Notes under the pieces: generated by a model | Databases searched by the model: none | Told to the model about the DNA's origin: nothing | Seen by the model: only the letters and a program-made list of their open reading frames with translations | Shown here: piece by piece, positions 45,607 to 57,527 of the stretch | Numbering within the stretch: the stretch's first letter is position 1 | How the letters are laid out: each line of letters starts with the position of its first letter | Program-made: the position numbers and the translations under genes | From: Polytrichum commune | Taxonomy: Eukaryota > Streptophyta > Polytrichopsida > Polytrichales > Polytrichaceae | Direction of reading: 5' to 3' | DNA length: 64,000 nucleotides | Assembly (NCBI GenBank): GCA_950295325.1 | Contig: OX485808.1 | Span: 1,986,501-2,050,500, forward strand

Positions 45607-47722
45607 AAGGAAAAGGTAACTTTGGTAAAAACAAATTGCAGCCCACTCGAGGAAAAAGGTGCTCAAGATTCACAAAACAATAACACTGTGTCCACATTTC
45701 AACAATTGATATGAAAAGCAACAACAACGACAGAAACAGCAACAAGAGAAGAGCTCAATTGGAAGGCTTTCATTGAAAGTGGTGACGCGCAATATTTTTT
45801 TTTTGGCAAAGCGAGCTGCTTTGCGGTGCAAATCTTCGTCATGAGAGGTGAAGAGCAAAACACATAAAACTTTGGCGCAAGATGGATCAGACATTTCATG
45901 GGTTTTGCAAAATTTCTTCCAGCATTCTTCAACAGGAATAAACTTCGAAATCATCTAACATTGAAATTTGTTTTACTTGTTAATTTGTCATTTTCCAATT
46001 TTTTGGACTTCTATAAAACCTTGTCTACTTACTGCATTTTAATTTGTGAAACTCGTGAATGTAGATGCATATTCCGATGGGCAACATGATCTATGTTGAG
46101 GTTTGCACTTACCTATATGGAGATAGCATGTTCCAATTTGGTGAACCTTTTTTAGAATACATAGAGCATTGACAAAGATTATTGTAAGTTTTACGTATGG
46201 GTTATCTCCGCAATTCCCGGCAAGAAATCATTAGATAAAGATTTGATGTGCAAAATTAACGAGGGGAATACATCCAAAAATAATAATTGTAAAGCATGGC
46301 GTTCATGTAAATTGTCCACATAGTTGGGACCAACAACATTGTGATTTAACACTCTGAACATGTAACTTACTGTGACATCTCACACTTTCTAGATGCAAAA
46401 TTATAATGTCAAAATAATAAAATGTTGAAATAGCATCATACAAATTTTAAATTTTGCATGATAATCATAAGACTTTCTCGTCTTCTTTTATTATGCATCA
46501 TAGTATAGTGAAATGAAGCAAATTGTTGCATAAAATTGATATGTGGATTGAAAGAAAATTTCAATCACACCCCACTAGCCTGGGGATTCCATTTCAGGAA
46601 AAGTAGAACAAAAAAGTCCAAGTTAAAATGTAGGGTGCAGTTTGTTCCTTTAAAATAATTATCATAATTGGAGTTGAAGTAACATAGTATCAATTGGTAG
46701 CTTTAAGGTTGGAATGCTATATCAATTAATGTAGATTTCTAGAAATTCCATGCCGTTAGGTTACATTTTTTCAAATGTAGTATGTGCATAAACTGTTATA
46801 ATTTTTCCTTTGGTAGGTTCAATGGCGTTGATGAAAAGACATTATATTTGTAATGAAACATAGATGTACCATGAATGATGGCGATGACAATTTTTTTGTG
46901 AGGTGGGAAGGTTTGCAACTCTGAAGGTTTAGGGTTCATAACTTGATCACAACTTGGAGGTTGTGAAAACAACTATGCACACTACTAATTGGGTCGCAAG
47001 AGCAAGTGACATATGCATTGGCATTTGACAAGAGGTAACCAAGAGCTTAGAACTTATGTGCGTAAAAAATGGTCAACTCTATTATACTATAAATAAATAA
47101 ACAAGCAACAATTTGACACCAGATATCTGGAGGTGTTAGAAAAGCTGCCGTAAAAAGCGAGAGAACCATAAAAAAAATATCCCTTCAAGTGAAGCTAGGA
47201 CTCTTGTGCGACTTTATTGAATTTATGGTTGACTACCTTATACAAGTTTTGCTTTGATCAAGGGCATTTTCTTTGTCATCACTATTGAAAGGAGTAAATA
47301 TGTAGGAGGTGCACAGTAGTTAAGAGCATTGACATGCTCAAAATCATTTTTCCACCAACATAATGCTTTATAATTGATTGTATTATTGTTGGACAATGTA
47401 GAGAAACCGTTTGAAAACCTAGTAATTAATATAAGGTCCTTATAAACACACGGCTAAGAAATTGTAAGTACTAGTAGGGTTTGGAAGACAAAATCATATG
47501 AAATTTGGGTCACTTAAATTTCTACATTTTCGCATTATAGCCCCCCATAAAGTATCCGGATTACACATGTGTATACTACACATAAGGCTAAGTGAAGTCC
47601 TCAAGACCACTAAGTGTAATCATAACGTTATTCTAATTTGTTTGCCACTATTTGGACATTTTAGTTGGAATGAATGCAACCCACTTTCATGCAAAAGGAT
47701 TGGAGTTTTGGATGCTTTTTAA
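45607..47722. other. AT-rich intergenic DNA, no gene recognised
   Basis: Only short open frames are present. The minus-strand frame 45954-45670 (SKFIPVEECWKKFCKTHEMS) is the longest with mixed composition, but no family was recognised. The remaining 1.8 kb is AT-rich without structure I could name. Confidence 0.4.
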
Positions 47723-48113
47723 AGGCATTATTACACCAAAGCCATTAGGCCATGGCTCTTAAATAACCATGGTACACTGCTTTTTGGATGACATCATAGA
47801 GAAGTCTATGGACTACAGCCCAAAGTCTTTTGGAGGGCACAAGTCCTTAGTGCAAACCCAAATTCATGTTGAAATTCCGCCTAGTGTACTTGCATGAATT
47901 GTCTCAAAAAAAATACTTACGATCCCGGCCAACATTATCCATACTTGGCATGTGGAATTCCATGTAGATTTTTCATCCACTAAAAATGATATGGATGGTG
48001 GTCCAAAACGACCCTCATGTAAACCCAAAGCAGGGGGCTGTGACACTCTCAACCAATGAGAGTTCAAAGATTCTCAAGAGCTTTGGCCTAATGGCTTTCG
48101 TGTAAACATGCCC
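47723..48113. mobile_element. Tourist-like MITE, 391 bp
   Basis: The ends are inverted repeats of about 35 bp. The left end reads AGGCATTATTACACCAAAGC and the right, reverse-complemented, reads GGGCATGTTTACACGAAAGC, both continuing CATTAGGCC. Flanks are TAA on the left and TAC on the right, close to the TWA duplication of PIF/Harbinger elements. There is no transposase, so it is a non-autonomous copy. Confidence 0.65.
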
Positions 48114-48591
48114 TACAATGTATGTGTTTGTTCTCCATCAATATGGGTAAATAAAGAAATAGATGTGCAAAGCAGAGGACGCAATCATTCCATTACATCA
48201 TTGCATTAGGCTTTGTTGCCAAAGACCCGTTTGGAATACTTGTATAATTTGGAGTCAAGTAGTTGTAATTATTGATTTAAGTAGTACATTGTTTACGTCT
48301 ATTACTATGGTTGGAAGTTGGGATGGGTAGCAAGTGCCTTGACACATTACTATAGTTTATCATTGATAATATATTTTCAACCTACAGTAAATCAAGTTTA
48401 TGATTTCAAAATTAATATATGTTCAAAATCACTAATTTTAGATTCTAGTTTTGAACATATGATATTGTGGGCTCATCAAGGACATGGTTCAAAAAAAGTT
48501 ATATCGATCAAAATTATTGTGATATGTCAAAAGTAAAGTGGGCCACATCGATAGGTGTAAAAAGTGTGGTTACATGTGATCTCCATTCACA

Positions 48592-48730
48592 ACATTAGTC
48601 ATCAAGCTTAGGCACTTGGGTGGGCCATTGAATCAAGGGAGTGTTTCTTGGGAATCTCATAGTTTTTCGCCATACAAAGCAACAATGTTAGCATGATGTG
48701 GGGAAGTGCCTAAGCTTGTTGACTAATGTT
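48592..48730. repeat. Foldback (inverted repeat) of about 140 bp
   Basis: Arms at 48592-48616 (AACATTAGTCATCAAGCTTA...) and 48705-48730 are nearly complementary over about 25 bases, with an 88-base loop. It may be a small MITE or a hairpin-forming repeat. No target duplication was clear. Confidence 0.7.
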
Positions 48731-49097
48731 ATATTCTACTAATGTGCCTTTTATCGTTATAGAATTGGGAGTTGCAAGGGAGTTGCAAAGCCTCTCCCAC
48801 TTTCTCCTTAATGGACATCTTGTTGGTCTTGTATGTATTTGCATTCTACTTCATAACTTCACACACACAACATGTATGAATATACCTTATGTCATTCATG
48901 AAGAGTATAGGCAAAATTCATTGAGTTAATCCCTACCATCTATCAAATCCAACATTTGCGTCATAATCCATACGTTGGCCCTTGGATCCATCCACCATCA
49001 TCGCATCGGACCCTAGTCCATAAGAGCCTCCCCACCAAAAAAACATACTCCTAAATACATATAATATCTACAATATCGTATCACTTTTGATGGTATC

Positions 49098-50676
49098 TGT
49101 CAGACACAAACCCCCACCCTTATGCGTCGTAGTCCGGGTGAGTGTCTATGACTCACATGTGATTGACACACAGTAACTCTAGCATGAACCTCAGTGCCCC
49201 AATGCCGTAACACATGATTCAAACCATACTTTTTATTCAAGGACCCCAAGATCACAAATATTTATAAATACTTCTTCCTTACTAGTCAATGCCACAACAC
49301 AATCGCTAATCAAGTCTTTACCACTTCACACTTTGGCCTAACCCCCCCACAATGATCCACACAAAGCTTGAGTGATGCCTAACACAATGTCAACATTTGG
49401 TTGTTAACCACTCCCTCCTTGTACTTGCACAAGTAAATGCACCCTATCCTAACCCTTATCCCCATTACCCCTAACCACTCTTCCTAAGACTAACACTAGT
49501 TGAGTTCCGAGCAACTCTGGAATTCAACCTCCCCTGTCCCCCTTCGGTCTTTAGCAACTCCTCATTAGTCCCAAGCTGGCAAGCCAAGCCTCTCGGTCAT
49601 TGTCCACGCTCCCAGGTCGTTGCAGCTGCTATATGCGTTTAACCTAAACCATTACAGACTCACCCTTGCCTCCAGTTTACCCAGGTTTCAATGCAGGTGG
49701 CCTGGCCAGTGAATTTCTTTTTTTAGTGTTGGTTTTGTTTGGCTTCGAACCAGTGGCCTCTGCTACCTGCATTTAGATGGGGTTGTGGGGAGTGGCTGAA
49801 TTCCGCAACCAGCACCCATGGCAGCCTGCCGTGATTTCGGCATTGTGGTTCTGTCCTTAACCTCGCCCTCTGGACCGTGCAGGCTCGCCCTTGAGCCATT
49901 CAGCTGAAACTCGCACTGAACCTTGGAATTTGTCTTCCTCCTCTTCTTTCACTGCATTGCAGATGAATGCACGGCATTGCAACATTTTCCCCTTCCCCCT
50001 TCTGGCGATGTGAGAAACCAAAGTTTACCTGAGGGATTGCTCCCTGGTGTCGCTTGAATCTTTGGCAGCCTTCCCGACATTGACACCTCCTGGCTGCACT
50101 TAGCGGCTAGTGATGAAATCCCTCCGAGGCACCCAACGTCCTTCCCCAGGCCACATTGAAGCCCCACCTCTGTCACTCACTCCGTCTTCCTCCCCCAACA
50201 TTTCGGTGACTACCTCCTGTTCCCTCACCCGGAAGGAGGCTCGCGCCTCATCTGTGTGTTCCCGCAACCAACCACATTCTCCGCCTTCCTCCCAGACACA
50301 ACTCTTTTCTCAAACTTTCCTTCCACCTCTCCTGGATTCTCCTGGTCCTCCCGACGTGATCCGCTTTGAAAGGGTGACCCCCCTTAAACCATAGCACACA
50401 AAGCCTAAAACGAACAATTACCCAACACCTAACGATTAACCAACCTTTAAGCCGGTTGAGCTCAAGCACTGCCCCATCCCAATTTTGAGCTTCTTAATGC
50501 ATTTTTAATTTGTTTTCCTCATTTAATCCCATAAGTCCAACACTTAACTCAACTCCAATCTAAAACCCATCCCTCAATCCAACACAACCCTTAAACTAAC
50601 TCAACAATTGCAACTCCCAAAGTTTTCATATCTTTTTATGATGATGTTAACATGTGGGCATAGAATTAGGCTCACA
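49098..50676 (-). mobile_element. Solo LTR of the Gypsy family seen at 40113-41484
   Basis: Read on the minus strand it starts TGTGAGCCTAATTC (50676) and ends TGTCTGACA (49098). Direct repeats GTATC flank it at 49093-49097 and 50677-50681, a 5-bp target duplication. The terminal blocks match the LTR at 40113-41484 (TGTGAGCCTAA start; CCGGACTACGACGCATAAGG near the end), while the middle has diverged. Length is 1579 bp. Open frames inside are chance. Confidence 0.85.
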
Positions 50677-50681
50677 GTATC

Positions 50682-51286
50682 CTATGATAATTATATGTTA
50701 TCGAACTTCTTCCAGTTCTCCCCATGTTACCAAACTTCTACACATTTTGTATTTTGTAGCCTCCATGAATCAAACCCATGCCATTATTGATCTCATGTTA
50801 GTTTTGAGGCCACTCGAACTCAAACAACCACATCGCCACAATATTCTCACCATTGCACCAATAGGTCCATGTAGGTTAGACCTAACAATAGAAATCACCC
50901 ACACCTTCAAAGAGGTGTTGTGATCACTCGAATTCATGATGATACCTATGAGAAATAAGGTGACCATAAAATCAAATAAAAATACCATCAATGCTTTTAT
51001 TTTGCACCAATGTGAATGAGAGCCCGTTCTTCCTTACCTTGATCCCATTTGACTAGGTGTCAGGGCTAAGGTGACCACTTTCTAAAGTTGACATGCTTCA
51101 AAACATTCACAAGGCACATGAGAATCCACCAAGAGAGGCATTTTTTTAGCCATGAGCATACAATGACGTCCATCTCTCTCTGTGCCACACAAGTCAATCA
51201 CATCATGGATGGAGCAAAGTGCTTCAATCATCTCCCATTGTACTTGTTCCCCCCTTCTTCTTCTTTAACTCATGTGTAAAACAAAT
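50682..51286. other. Intergenic DNA, no gene seen
   Basis: AT-rich sequence with short open frames only; no repeat or RNA gene recognised. Confidence 0.4.
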
Positions 51287-51583
51287 AAGGAATGAAAGAA
51301 AGAAAGAACGACGACTCTAATGTTGTCACCAATATGAATTATGGTGTTGCTTCGTTTTTTACTTTGTGTAAGTCTGCATGTAGTCCCAAAATGGGCATTA
51401 CAAGAATCATAGGGCCCCTGAAGACGACTGCCTCGTTTCAAAGGTGAAGACCTTGAACGGGCGCGTGACAAGCCCATCAACACCTATCTCCCCCAAGGGC
51501 AAAGCCCGTAGGTTCTCACATGGTTGGCTGAAAGTATGTGGTTCACCAAGAGACCCCCTACTATGATTGGATGAACCATAAGG
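51287..51583 (-). repeat. Second copy of the repeat body found after the 5S-like sequence
   Basis: Reverse-complemented, it aligns with 43298-43590 from CCTATGG/CCTTATGG to the TTCTTTCTTTC tail. No 5S-like head is present beyond 51583, so the head is missing or was never part of this copy. Confidence 0.7.
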
Positions 51584-52718
51584 TATCTACGTGTTATTTG
51601 ATTTGTTTTTCATGTTCTCCAACTTCTACCAATTAGATTTACACAATAAACTCATGTTACATTAAAAAAATTTGCAACGAAACATATGTTACAATTGTGA
51701 AATGTAACGTTGTGTACAAATTACACTAATTTATTTAATTTGTGGAATGTTGTGGTGTATCACTATAATGTGCACCACATTAATACAAGATATTAGATTG
51801 ATGAAAATGTTTGTTTAATATTAAGCGCACACTAAAGAGAATGATAGATGTTCATTGAAATTAGTTATTTCCTATTCCTTGAATTGTGTATTAGTTATTT
51901 ATATTCTATGGGTAGAGAATTATTTTTTCCTTTAAAACGTTCTAGCAATATGTGATGGAGTAGAATTGTCTTGTTATTACATATGCAAGTTGGAATGTGT
52001 CCATTATCAAATTCATCCATTTGAGTGTTACATGAGTGGATTAATTTCTCTTTGTATCTGAATATCATACAAAATAAGAAACTAATACCAAGAATACGAA
52101 AGACTTAGGCAAGGTTTAAATAACAAGAATATTCCACCTTGAAGAAAACTAGTGTAAAAATATGACAATCTCAATCTAATATCAATGTATTTTCATATAT
52201 GTATGTATGTATGTGCTTATACTTCTACCTATCATTCCATAAATACTACCAAAAAGCACAATGATACATTACTAACCCCCATAAGTTTTTAGCATGTTCA
52301 TATTAATTGTGTATTCGCTCTTTTTATTAGATGACATGAAATCTTTATCAAATTCCATTCACTTTACTTTGTGTGACTATCAAGAAGAAACCTTGCAAGA
52401 CAAAAAGCTATCACTAGCTACCACTAAATCAATTCACAATCTAGATTCACGTTTGTATAATTTCAAAATGCCACATGTATGAGAGCTCAAATTGGGCTCC
52501 TAAACCCTTAAAAGGGCTAACATTTGAGTATGAAAAATCATGTATCAACTCTCTTGGGAACATAATATTACAGATCTCCTTTGTTACATTATGTGGGACC
52601 ACATAGCCCATGAGCATAACTCTCCATTAATTGCAAGATTTAATAATTATAGGGAGCACTTAGGTTGTGCGTTGTGAACTGTTCAATAAGAAATTATTAA
52701 TTATCATAGTGTTTTTAA
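51584..52718. other. AT-rich intergenic DNA
   Basis: No gene found. A short (TATG)n lies at 52195-52213. Confidence 0.4.
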
Positions 52719-53121
52719 GGGTGAGTTTCCATGTAGGCCGCTCGCCCACCAAATTCTAGTGTGAATAAGGACAAACCCGTCCAAATGTAGAGGGAATCTA
52801 GTGGGGTAGGGTTCATATGTGCCAACTAGCTACTCCCATCTTCTCAAATTTGGGCCCACATACTAACTTCCTCATTCATGTTAAAACCTCCTCCTCCTTA
52901 TAAAAACCGATCTTCAAAAACTTCGATGATTAACACTTGTAGTTTAAAGATTCTTTAATGAACTCATGGGAAAACTAGCAACATGTATCCACAATCCTCC
53001 ACATTCTAGCAGACCGCCAAAATGTGGTTGGATTGTGGCTCACGCTTAAATACATGCGAACACCTCCAACCCAATATTTCCTAGAATCTAGTGGGCGAGC
53101 AGCCTACATGGAAACTCACCC
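52719..53121. mobile_element. Tourist-like MITE, 403 bp, TAA target duplication
   Basis: Inverted repeats of about 40 bp form the ends: GGGTGAGTTTCCATGTAGGC at 52719 and its complement ending at 53121, with two or three mismatches. TAA flanks both ends (52716-52718 and 53122-53124). The 3-bp TAA site and GGG start fit PIF/Harbinger (Tourist). No transposase is present; the plus-strand open frame running out of it is chance. Confidence 0.88.
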
Positions 53122-54380
53122 TAATCCTAGCTTCTTTCTTTGGAAAGAGACCATCACTACCAATATCATGAATGACTTGGATAACATACTTGAGAAAAGT
53201 ATTTGCCAACCATCAATCATTCTTGCATCATTGAACCTCGTTGAGCCCGGCGAGGGAGTTATTGCACATCATCCTATGCACGAGGGCTTGACTCTTGAGG
53301 CCCCGGACCTTACCAAGCATTCACGACACCATAGGACTGCCATTTGTGTGGCCCACACTAATTGTGCATTCACGAGCCTTTGAATAAAAGATGATCACAT
53401 TTGTTAACATCGAGATCGAGCATGAGTATCCATGTCAATTATGAGTGTGTTGATCCCTCATCGATTTGAGATTTAGGATTTTAAACATAGGGTATTATCA
53501 TTCTATCCAACCGTGCTTTTGAAATTGTTCACCCCTTATGGTAATCGAGTCAATGTATAATAAAATAGTTTGATTAATAAGTATACATGAGAGAGGGAAT
53601 TATCATATACAAGAGTATCCCTATTTCATCCAACATATAACTTGACCCTATAAGGGTGTGGTCAATTCATCTCAAATGGTGTGCATTAGACTAAATCATG
53701 CTCTTTAAAACTACTTTGGGATGCATACTATTTTAGGACTTCTATGTTGGTTGAATGAGAGTCTTTGTGTGTGTGTGCGTGCGCACAAATGTTATGTAAA
53801 AAATGTTTAATTAAACTTCAAACAATTGCAAAGCAAGACAATGATTTTCTCTATTAATACACGTTATTGTTCGGAGTCTTGCTATAGCTATTTAATGAGA
53901 ATAAAATATTCTACCAAGCAAAGTCATTTACGTTCTATAAGGTCTGAACAACCTACTGAACTTTTGTTAATAAAAATTAAGCTCAAGAGTAAGACGTTAT
54001 TGCAATCCTTAAGTCCAAATAATAACACACACTAATTGGGATAATCAGTGTAGTGTGACCCCAATTACCCTTATCAATGTAGCTGAGACTCATTTACTCT
54101 AGAGGTCTATCTCTACAAGAGCGTTAGTATTGTAAAATGATATTGTCACACTAATTTGGGTTTATAATTGCTCTTAGCTACCATACAGTTCAATGGGCCG
54201 CACTAACTTTCTGAAGCTCATTCATACACAATAATACAACACTCAGGTTTGAGTGTGACATTTTAATGAAGAACAACATAAGATTTTGAATGTATTGGTT
54301 TCCTTTGAGATAGTATTTGTTATCATCATAAATTACAATACTATTAAATTTCTCTTGGATGACTATTGTTTGCAAACTAA
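53122..54380. other. Intergenic DNA, no gene seen
   Basis: Short open frames only. 53640-53740 resembles the tandem repeat family at 33885-34424. A (GT)n run is at 53767-53790. Confidence 0.4.
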
Positions 54381-54931
54381 GGGGTTGTTTACACCATGGA
54401 CCATGAAGTTGTTCCAAGGCCCTATAAAGTTTGTGATTCGTTGTTGAACTTGTCCTGGGACCACTTCGGGTTACACCAAGGAAAAAATGTCAAAGTGACC
54501 ATGAAGTTTGAGGTCCCCAAAAGACATATTTTAAGGCCTACATTATCCACTGACATGGTCCAATGCATTTTGCAGTGGGAAGAGGCAAAAAAAGGTGTTA
54601 TGGTAGAAAAAGGCAAGGGCCATGGGAGAGAATTATTGTTATAATGAATTTTAAATAATGTTTTGGGGAAGAAAAGATGAAGACAAGAGAAGACAAAAGA
54701 ATGGTCAAACTTGATTTTTTTCAATACTACTCTTTTTAAACATATATTAAAAAAATTAGCACATTCACTTTTGGTGCATGGTCATTCCTCTTGGTCCACA
54801 TTCACTTTACACCTAGCGAGGGGCCCAAAGGCTTAGTAAATTGTTTTTTTAAGAAATTGGACCATGGAAGTTGAACCATGAAAAGGCCATCTTCCATGGT
54901 CCGACTTCATGGTCTATGGTGTAAACTAGCC
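54381..54931. mobile_element. Tourist-like MITE, 551 bp, TAA target duplication
   Basis: The left end reads GGGGTTGTTTACACCATGGA and the right end, reverse-complemented, reads GGCTAGTTTACACCATAGA, both continuing CCATGAAGT for a TIR of about 30 bp. TAA flanks both sides (54378-54380 and 54932-54934). It is a non-autonomous PIF/Harbinger-type element. Its two overlapping open frames on opposite strands show no known domain. Confidence 0.85.
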
Positions 54932-55912
54932 TAAGTGACCTACCATATTTAAGCATACTTCACAATCTTAGGACGCTTGATTTGGAAGGTTGTCCGTAAC
55001 TAAAGAGATTGTCAAATGGTAGTGGGAATTTGTGAAGATTGGAAAAATGAGATGTGAGTTATTGTTGTTTTGTTTGGCAAATATCTTGATTCTAATGATG
55101 CATTTTGAGTTGGCCCTCGGCATATGCATTGTGGATACGTTGAAATTGCCAAATGTGTGAATGACAGTGGTGTGTCAATGCATATTTTGTTGCTAAATGA
55201 AATTAAATAGTATGGAGTTTTTAAATCACTTCATGACTAAGATTATCATGTTCAAATTTGAACAACATCAAACCCAACAAGTATATGCTATGCACTATGT
55301 ACATATAATCGTGAAAAATAAATGGGTGACAAACTATGGAAGCCATGAGCCATTCATCCTCCTCAACCATGTTAGCAAACACAACATGATTATGACCACC
55401 TTAATAATATCCAAGAAAAATTGGACCAATTGAACTTGGCAAAACGATGCAACTCTTATTTTGCAATAATACCCATGTGGGGCTTGAGGGGGTCTTAACA
55501 CCTCAACCAATGTAAGGATGGAGTTTCTTAGAGAGTTAATGGGTGGACCTTTGGGATTGTTATTTTCAAACAACAAACACATAACATAGCGACCACCACG
55601 TCAACCTCGCTGATGTGTCATGTCTTCATTGGACACCAACACAACAAATATAAAACTTAGCAAGCGACCTCACAATATGGTGAATGCTATGTTCGATATC
55701 ATATACGTGTCGCTTTGCTACGGGCTATAATAAATCTTTGTGTTTCCACCTTGTTGTTGTTCCTGCAACTCGGTAGCACCTTGTAGCAATACTCCTTGTG
55801 TACAATATCTAGTCCAAAGCGCACAATATGCACTAGCTTATCATGGGAAGGGGATGGATGACAAATTGCAAATGCATGAGTTATTCATCCTCCCCAACCT
55901 CACTACACTAAA

Positions 55913-56205
55913 TAGGATATTTAGTGTTTGATTATATTTAAAGTTATTACCATCCTAATATGCTCAACATTAATTTTGATTTTTTACACGATTAGTGTTA
56001 GAAGATATGCTAGAAGATATGCTAAAATTCTCCTTTTATCATTGTTAATTTTTTTTTCCATATTCTTACTAACATTAAATTCAAACATGTAACTTCCACA
56101 TATTACCATAGTTGATATTTAGTGTTTGTGTTTACATTAAATGTTACTTACTTTCATAGTGTACGCGTTCGCGTTCGCGTTTAGTGTATCAAACACTAAA
56201 TATTC
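55913..56205. repeat. Possible inverted-repeat element
   Basis: GGATATTTAGTGTTTGAT at about 55913 and the near complement ATCAAACACTAAATATTCC ending about 56205 could be terminal repeats of a roughly 290-bp element. A 6-bp CGCGTT-type repeat lies at 56164-56182. No target duplication is clear. Confidence 0.4.
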
Positions 56206-56939
56206 CATTAAGTGTACTTTAAACATATCCCCATGATAATCACTGAATAAAATCCTCGAAAAATTGGATGAAGACACGAGGAGATGATGGCCCCATAACC
56301 CCACATCCTGATCGAGATGTCAACCAGGGTCCCAAAGTTGGTTGAGACCCGGAGTCTAAGGACCTCGATGGGGACGTGGGGGAGGGTGATTAGTGCGAGT
56401 GGGGCCCGCCCTGTCTTTTGGCCATTCCTGCTCTATTGATTCAGGTTTCCGGAAGTTTGCGGCGCAACATTTGTATGTACAGGAATGGCAGCAGCGGGGA
56501 TGCGCCGCCGATGGCGCAGTTTTTGTGGGGACTGGATTCCCGTCGCCGAGGGCTCCCTAGCGATGGCCGGATGACGCGAATCGGTGCACAATTGCCCAAA
56601 TGGTAGCCAAAACGGCCCTGTAAGTAAGAAGCGAGCAGAGAGGATGCCTGAGGGCTTACTAAGTTAACTCATAGATCGGCCATAGCGAAACAGTGAGGGC
56701 ATGCATTAGGGCGGAGGTAAGTACACGTGGAAGTAGAATGGAGAGAGGTTGGAACGAACTCTGGGTGATTTCCTTGTCAGATTTGGGGGGGAGATGGTGA
56801 AAAACGGCGGCCGTGGCGACGGTCGAGGTAGGAGACATCTTGTTCGGAGAGCCCAACCATTCTGCTCAACTCAAGCTGGTCTTCGAGGGGAAGAGTACTT
56901 ACATTGAGTGCAGAGGAGGTTTGATGTGGTGCGAGATTT
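56206..56939. other. Upstream flank of EXO70A
   Basis: GC-richer than the preceding DNA. The open frames here lack recognised domains. It probably includes distal promoter sequence of the EXO70A gene. Confidence 0.4.
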
Positions 56940-57415
56940 GTGGCGGAGCAAGACGAAGAAGATCTTGTTAATGCGCGAGGAGTGTTGTTCGGAAGGAGAA
57001 CATTGGAAGTAGCTGGATTTGTTGTGTTGTACGGTTAAAAGAAGGAGCATTGTAGAGAACAGGGGATTTGGATTGGACCGAGATTAAGGCGGAGGACGAG
57101 GAAGATTGCAACATGCGCACATCGCGAAGGCTTGGGAGCGTATGAGATGCATCAACGCTGTGCTGTGAGGTTATGCATGTTGTGGAACGATTGAAAATTA
57201 AAGTACAGAGATGCATTTGTAGCGGAGCGAGACGACGACCACCTTGTTAATGCGTGAGGAGTGTTGTTGGGAAGCAAAACATTGTAGCTGAAGTTTCTGT
57301 GTAAGGGTAAAGAAGAGCATTGTAGAGAACAGGAGATTTGGAACGAGATTGAGGCGGAACAAGAGGAAGATTGCAACATGCGCATATTACTAAGGCTTGG
57401 GAGCGTGTGGGAGGG
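56940..57415 (+). repeat. Tandem duplication (~280 bp period) in the EXO70A 5' region
   Basis: 56940-57140 and 57222-57415 share GTTAATGCG(C/T)GAGGAGTGTTGTT, AGCATTGTAGAGAACAGG, GAGGAAGATTGCAACATGCG and AAGGCTTGGGAGCGT with gaps. The copies lie within 600 bp of the start codon, so the promoter or 5' leader is likely duplicated. Confidence 0.75.
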
Positions 57416-57527
57416 ATGATTTAATTAGGACTTAGAAGACGGAGATGCATTGCGGTGATTTGTGACAAGGTTGAATTGAAGAGGAGTGGAGGAGGAACGA
57501 AACAGAGAGAGTGGGAGCAGCAGCAGC

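Noticed and set aside
50110-50394. Ser/Pro-rich open frame of 94 codons
   Set aside because: It lies within the solo LTR 49098-50676 and has no recognised domain.
54396-54724. Overlapping opposite-strand open frames at 54396-54644 and 54422-54724
   Set aside because: Both lie inside the 551-bp Tourist-like element and show no transposase motif.
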